Source: SCRA01 sp035533275
GTDB taxonomy: Bacteria > Vulcanimicrobiota > Vulcanimicrobiia > Vulcanimicrobiales > SCRA01
Assembly (NCBI GenBank): GCA_035533275.1
Contig: DATLUD010000050.1
Location: 1-33,651, forward strand
Reading direction: 5' to 3'
DNA: 33,651 nt
The notes beneath the pieces were generated by a model. It was not told the origin of the DNA and ran no database searches. It saw only the letters and a program-made list of their open reading frames with translations. A program made the position numbers and the translations under genes. This document shows, one piece after another, positions 30,423 to 33,651 of this stretch (positions are counted from its first letter, which is position 1; every line of letters starts with the position of its first letter).

Positions 30423-31807
30423 AGATTTCGTTTCATGGCGCCGACCGAGGGGTGACGGGATCGTGTCACCTGTTCGAACACGGCGGCAAGCGCGTCCTGG
30501 TCGATTGCGGCATGTTCCAGGGCGGCAGGGAGCTCGAGGAGGAGAACGCCGAGCCCTTCGGCTTCGCGCCGGAGAGCATCGACATCGTTCTCCTGACGCA
30601 CGCCCACTTGGATCACTGCGGGCGACTCCCGCTGCTGGTCAAACGAGGCTTCCGCGGAGAGATCATCGCCACGTCGGCCACGCGCGATCTGGCGAAGCTG
30701 GTGCTCCTGGACGCCGCGCACCTTCAAGAAGAAGAGGCGATGCATCGCCGGCGCCGCGCCGCGCGCCATGGCCACAAGGAGCCTGGGCCGCCGCCGCTCT
30801 ACGGAGAGCTCGACGTCTTCGACGCGCTCGACCGCTTTGGGCGCAACGCCGTCTACGCGCGCCCCATCGACCTGGGGGCCGGGTTGCGCGCCACGTTCCT
30901 GGACGCCGGCCACATCTTGGGCTCCGCGAGCGTGGTGCTCGAGATCGCCGAAGGCGGCGCGACGAAGACGGTGGTCTTCTCGGGCGACATCGGCAACGCC
31001 GGCAGGCCGCTGCTGCGTGCGCCGGTGACGCCGCCGTCCGCCGACACGGTGGTGATGGAGACCACGTACGGCGATCGCCGCCACAAGGCGCTCGCGCCTT
31101 CCGTGGAGGAGCTCTACCAGGCGATCGGCGAGACGTTCCGGCGCGGGGGCAACGTCTTGATTCCCACGTTCGCCCTCGAGCGGGCGCAGGAGCTGCTCTT
31201 CTTTCTGCGCGAGGGAGTGGAGCGCGGGCGCATTCCGGGCTCCACCCAAGTCTTTCTCGACTCGCCGATGGCCATCACGGCCACGGAGATCTACCGCCGC
31301 CATCCCGAATGCTACGACCCCGAGACGGCGGAGCTCTTTCGCGATGGGGGCGATCCGTTCTCGCTGCGCGGATTGCACGTGACGCGCGAGGTGGCGGAGT
31401 CGGAGGCGATCGACGCCGTCACCGGAGGGGCGATCATCATGGCCGGCTCCGGCATGGCGACGGGAGGGCGCATCCGGCGCCACTTTCAGCGCAACCTCTG
31501 GCGCGCGGACAGCAGCGTGGTCTTCGTGGGATTCGCGGCCGCCGGCACCTTGGCGCGCGCGATCATCGACGGCGCGACGCACGTCCGCTTGTACGGCGAC
31601 GACGTCGCCGTGCGCGCGCAAGTGCACACGATCAACGGCTTCTCGGCGCATGCGGACCAAGAGGAGCTGTTGGCGTGGCGCGAGAGCATGCATCCGGAGC
31701 GCACGATCCTGGTGCACGGTGAAGAGAAGGCGATGGGGCTCTTCGCGGAGCGCCTGGGGAGCGCGCGCGTGGAGATGCCCAAGCTCGGGGACGAGATCGA
31801 GATCTGA
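30419..31807 (+). CDS. metallo-beta-lactamase-fold beta-CASP RNA nuclease (CPSF/YSH1-like)
   Basis: 462 residues from a GTG overlapping the LOG stop. Zinc-binding motif HxHxDH at His61, His63, Asp65, His66 (LTHAHLDHCGRLP), DAGHILGSASV, SGDIG, then the beta-CASP insert (about 180-380, with ETTYGDRRHK, IPTFALERAQELL and SGMATGGRIRRHF) and the closing FSAHADQEELLAW and LVHGEEKAM. These enzymes process or degrade RNA in the cytoplasm as 5'-3' exo- or endonucleases. All catalytic groups are present. Confidence 0.93.
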   Translation: MKISFHGADRGVTGSCHLFEHGGKRVLVDCGMFQGGRELEEENAEPFGFAPESIDIVLLTHAHLDHCGRLPLLVKRGFRGEIIATSATRDLAKLVLLDAAHLQEEEAMHRRRRAARHGHKEPGPPPLYGELDVFDALDRFGRNAVYARPIDLGAGLRATFLDAGHILGSASVVLEIAEGGATKTVVFSGDIGNAGRPLLRAPVTPPSADTVVMETTYGDRRHKALAPSVEELYQAIGETFRRGGNVLIPTFALERAQELLFFLREGVERGRIPGSTQVFLDSPMAITATEIYRRHPECYDPETAELFRDGGDPFSLRGLHVTREVAESEAIDAVTGGAIIMAGSGMATGGRIRRHFQRNLWRADSSVVFVGFAAAGTLARAIIDGATHVRLYGDDVAVRAQVHTINGFSAHADQEELLAWRESMHPERTILVHGEEKAMGLFAERLGSARVEMPKLGDEIEI

Positions 31808-31820
31808 CGAGAGCGGCGCC

Positions 31821-32858
31821 TTACGCGGCAGGCCCGTGGACGGCCCGCAGCAGCGACGAGACCTCGTCGCGGCCGACGGGCTCGGGGTTGTTGCGCAACA
31901 GCGTGGAGGCGAGAATCGGCTCGGCGGCGCGCTCCGCCGTCTCGGCGGTGACGCCGAGCTCGGCGAGCGAGCGCGGGAGCGCGAAGGCGTCGCGCAGGCG
32001 CTCGGCCTCGGCAGCCAGGTCGGCGATGCCGAAGGCCTCGGCCACGGCGGCCACTTGGCGCGGGGCGATGCCCGCGTTGAGACGCAGCGCGTGCGGGAGC
32101 ACCATGGCGTTGAGTACGCCGTGCGGGATCTGCGTCAGGCCGCCCAGCGCGTGGCACGTGGCATGGTGCAGGGCCATGCCGCAGGCGTTGAGAGCGAACC
32201 CGGCCAGGCAGGCCGCCTCGAACAGCGCGGCGTGGACGGCGGCGTCGCGGCGCTCGCCGGCGGCCAACAGCAGCGCGGGGAAGCGGCCTCCCGCCCGCCG
32301 GGCGGCCGCCCGGCCCAGCCAATGGACGCGGCGCGCATAGTGCGCCTCCACGGCGTGGGCCCAGCCGTTGATGCCCGTGGAGCCCAGGACGGCGCGCGGG
32401 AGCGTGGCCAAGAGCTCGGGGTCGTAGCAGACGGTACCGTAAACGCCGTGCATGGCGGCCACGGCCTTCTGAGCGGTCGGCTGGAGGACGCCGTAGCCCC
32501 GCGTCATCTCCGCGCCGCCCAGGGTGGTGGGGATCGCCACCAGCTCGGCGCCGGCGGCGTGCTGCGCGACCGCCTTGCCGAGATCGATCGCGCTGGCGCT
32601 GCCGACGGCGAGGATGGCGGCCGGCTCCATCGCCCGAGCGATCCCGGCGGCTTCGTCGACGGCCTCCTGCGGATTGTGCGGGGTCGACCCGGCGAAGAAC
32701 GAGACGCGGGCGGCGCGCTCCAGCGGGTCCCAGTCGACGGCGCCGATGCTGCGCCGCGAGCCCAGCACGAGCACGGGACTCGGCAGCCCCAGGTCGGCGA
32801 GCAACTCCTGGATCGGACCGCAGCGAATGCGCTGCGCGGGCGTCCGCATCTCGATCAT
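31821..32858 (-). CDS. iron-containing alcohol dehydrogenase, maleylacetate-reductase-like
   Basis: 345 residues. Dehydroquinate-synthase-like fold: the NAD(P) site around VGSASAIDLGKAVA and IPTTLGGAEMT, and metal-site histidines in INGWAHAVEAHYARR and MALHHATCHALGG. The HHATCHALGG signature and lack of the longer alcohol-dehydrogenase metal loop fit maleylacetate reductase, which reduces maleylacetate to 3-oxoadipate in aromatic-ring degradation. No ring-cleavage gene is nearby, so the substrate is inferred from similarity only. It is 3 nt downstream of the cupin gene on the same strand and probably co-transcribed. Confidence 0.87.
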   Translation of the reverse strand: MIEMRTPAQRIRCGPIQELLADLGLPSPVLVLGSRRSIGAVDWDPLERAARVSFFAGSTPHNPQEAVDEAAGIARAMEPAAILAVGSASAIDLGKAVAQHAAGAELVAIPTTLGGAEMTRGYGVLQPTAQKAVAAMHGVYGTVCYDPELLATLPRAVLGSTGINGWAHAVEAHYARRVHWLGRAAARRAGGRFPALLLAAGERRDAAVHAALFEAACLAGFALNACGMALHHATCHALGGLTQIPHGVLNAMVLPHALRLNAGIAPRQVAAVAEAFGIADLAAEAERLRDAFALPRSLAELGVTAETAERAAEPILASTLLRNNPEPVGRDEVSSLLRAVHGPAA

Positions 32859-32861
32859 CGG

Positions 32862-33194
32862 CTAATCCACGATGAACAGGTGCGCGCCGGCGTCGGTGCG
32901 CGAGCGGTGCGCCATCGCACCGTCGCGCACGGTGTAGCTCATGCCCGGGAGCAGCTCGACGGTGCGGCCGTCGGCCAGCTCCGTGGTCAGCGCTCCCTCC
33001 AGCACGAGCAGCACGTGCCCCCGCTCGCACCAATGGTCGGCCAGGTAGCCCGGCGTGTAGCGCACCATCCGCACGCGGACGTCACCGAATTGGCGGGTCT
33101 TCCAATAGGCGACGCCGCGCTCGCCGAGGTGTTCCGTCTCGGCGACCGCGTGCCAATCGCAGGTGGTGAAGTCGCTCTCGAGAGGCAAGGTCAT
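32862..33194 (-). CDS. DHCW-motif cupin-fold protein
   Basis: 110 residues from the ATG at 33194, which has GAAGGA 7 nt upstream; the longer frame would run into the tRNA gene. The sequence follows the DHCW cupin family throughout: CDWHAVAETEHLGERGVAYW, VRMVRYTPGYLADHWC (here D-H-W-C), RGHVLLVLEGAL, LLPGMSYTVRD and the C-terminal GAHLFIVD. A single small beta barrel, possibly metal-binding through the Asp/His/Cys group. Role unknown. Followed by the maleylacetate-reductase-like gene. Confidence 0.87.
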   Translation of the reverse strand: MTLPLESDFTTCDWHAVAETEHLGERGVAYWKTRQFGDVRVRMVRYTPGYLADHWCERGHVLLVLEGALTTELADGRTVELLPGMSYTVRDGAMAHRSRTDAGAHLFIVD

Positions 33195-33227
33195 GGTGCG
33201 GTCCTTCGTTGGCCGGCTCGCGGGAGC

Positions 33228-33304
33228 TGGTACCCCCGGTGGGATTCGAACCCACACTACAGCGATTTTAAGTCGCCTCTCTCTACCGGTTGGAGTACGG
33301 GGGC
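33228..33304 (-). tRNA. tRNA with anticodon UAA (Leu by code), class-I shape
   Basis: The 77-nt minus-strand gene folds as acceptor GCCCCCG/CGGGGGT (G1-U72 wobble), D arm CTC...GAG with loop containing GG, anticodon stem GGCGA/TCGCT with loop CTTAAAA (anticodon TAA), 5-nt variable loop GTAGT, T arm GTGGG-TTCGAAT-CCCAC, discriminator A73 and encoded CCA. The anticodon and A73 fit leucine, but bacterial tRNA-Leu normally has a long variable arm and about 85 nt. The short variable loop is therefore odd. The gene lies between the Lrp-like and cupin genes. Confidence 0.85.
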
Positions 33305-33305
33305 G

Positions 33306-33584
33306 CTAGTCGACGCCGATGTCCCACATCATGCCCAGATCCCGCTTGGAGAACGCGCGGAAGGCGATCAGGGTCTCCGTCGCCAGGATCCCGTCCAGGG
33401 CGGCCATCTTCTCGGTGACCAGGTCGTTGAGGGCGTCGTGTTCCTTGACCCGCACGATGACGGCCAGGTCGTAGGGGCCGGCGACGCTGTAGACCTCGGC
33501 CACTCCGTCCAGCTCCAGCAGCTCCTCGGCCAGCGACTTCAGGCGGCCGCGCTCGACGCTCATTAAGATGATAGCGGTGACCAT
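33306..33584 (-). CDS. stand-alone Lrp/AsnC ligand-binding (RAM) domain protein
   Basis: 92 residues from the ATG at 33584 (a GTG at 33596 is possible); GAGGGGAA lies upstream. The chain MVTAIILMSVERGRLKSLAE, LDGVAEVYSVAGPYDLAVIV, RVKEHDALNDLVTEKMAALD and ILATETLIAF has the babbab pattern and the GPYDL motif of Lrp/AsnC effector domains, with no DNA-binding part. Such stand-alone proteins bind amino acids and oligomerise, sometimes with full Lrp partners. It ends 1 nt before the tRNA gene. Confidence 0.88.
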   Translation of the reverse strand: MVTAIILMSVERGRLKSLAEELLELDGVAEVYSVAGPYDLAVIVRVKEHDALNDLVTEKMAALDGILATETLIAFRAFSKRDLGMMWDIGVD

Positions 33585-33651
33585 CGCGCGTGGCACTTCC
33601 CCTCGGACGGAAGGCTACCTGCCGTCGGCTTTTCCGAACCCCCCATCGCGC

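Noticed and set aside
31650..33566. 638-codon plus-strand frame at the window end
   Set aside because: Runs antisense through the dehydrogenase, the cupin, the tRNA and the Lrp-like gene; not plausible as coding.

Overview
The window is very GC-rich, densely packed bacterial chromosome. It contains housekeeping genes in short, translationally overlapping operons, two tRNA genes, and no intact transposon, prophage, CRISPR array or defence island. A likely outer-membrane barrel protein (signal peptide, C-terminal Phe) suggests a diderm cell. The LexA-box type, the CIRCE element and the c-di-AMP riboswitch are more typical of Gram-positive, cyanobacterial and deep-branching phyla. I would guess an uncultivated aerobic soil lineage such as Eremiobacterota/Vulcanimicrobiota or a neighbour, but nothing here is a decisive taxonomic marker.

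Layout. (1) 1-2004: the C-terminal part of a ClC chloride channel with CBS domains, overlapped by a membrane-anchored SCO1-like copper/thioredoxin protein. (2) 2073-4208: a cyclic di-AMP (ydaO-type) riboswitch leads into a GT4 sucrose-phosphate-synthase-like glycosyltransferase and a sucrose-phosphatase-like HAD enzyme, probably an osmolyte (sucrose) module under second-messenger RNA control. A GH1 beta-glucosidase converges on it. (3) 4216-8931, minus strand: an isoquinoline-oxidoreductase-like molybdenum hydroxylase pair (2Fe-2S and Mo subunits), an SDR and the GH1 enzyme. (4) 9120-11102: a secreted Tyr/Arg-rich protein, two small unknown genes, decayed coding remnants including a possible serine-recombinase tail, and the initiator tRNA with a clear promoter and terminator. 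(5) 11176-16382: outer-membrane protein, adenosine deaminase, DtxR/MntR-type regulator, rhomboid protease, a DinG-type helicase with a perfect LexA box at its start codon, and a small Cys-rich protein. (6) 16410-19189: divergent acetate permease (SatP/YaaH) and acetyl-CoA synthetase, an acetate uptake and activation pair. (7) 19259-26482: a heat-shock promoter with CIRCE, then hrcA, dnaJ, prmA, rsmE, a GT2 glycosyltransferase, accD, accA, an FtsB/DivIC-like division protein and an S1-like protein. Most junctions overlap by a few bases. (8) 26534-31807: RpiR-type regulator, Ppx/GppA phosphatase, gamma-glutamylcyclotransferase-like protein, DUF3175 protein, a 60-residue exported peptide, LOG-family protein and beta-CASP nuclease. 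(9) 31821-33584, minus strand: maleylacetate-reductase-like dehydrogenase, DHCW-motif cupin, an unusual class-I-shaped tRNA with anticodon UAA, and a stand-alone Lrp/AsnC ligand-binding domain.

The best leads are the c-di-AMP riboswitch on a sucrose-synthesis pair, the short-variable-loop tRNA(UAA), the LexA box abutting the dinG start codon, the helically phased GGTAAAG repeats before a two-gene operon of unknown function, and the folded-looking leader between satP and acs.
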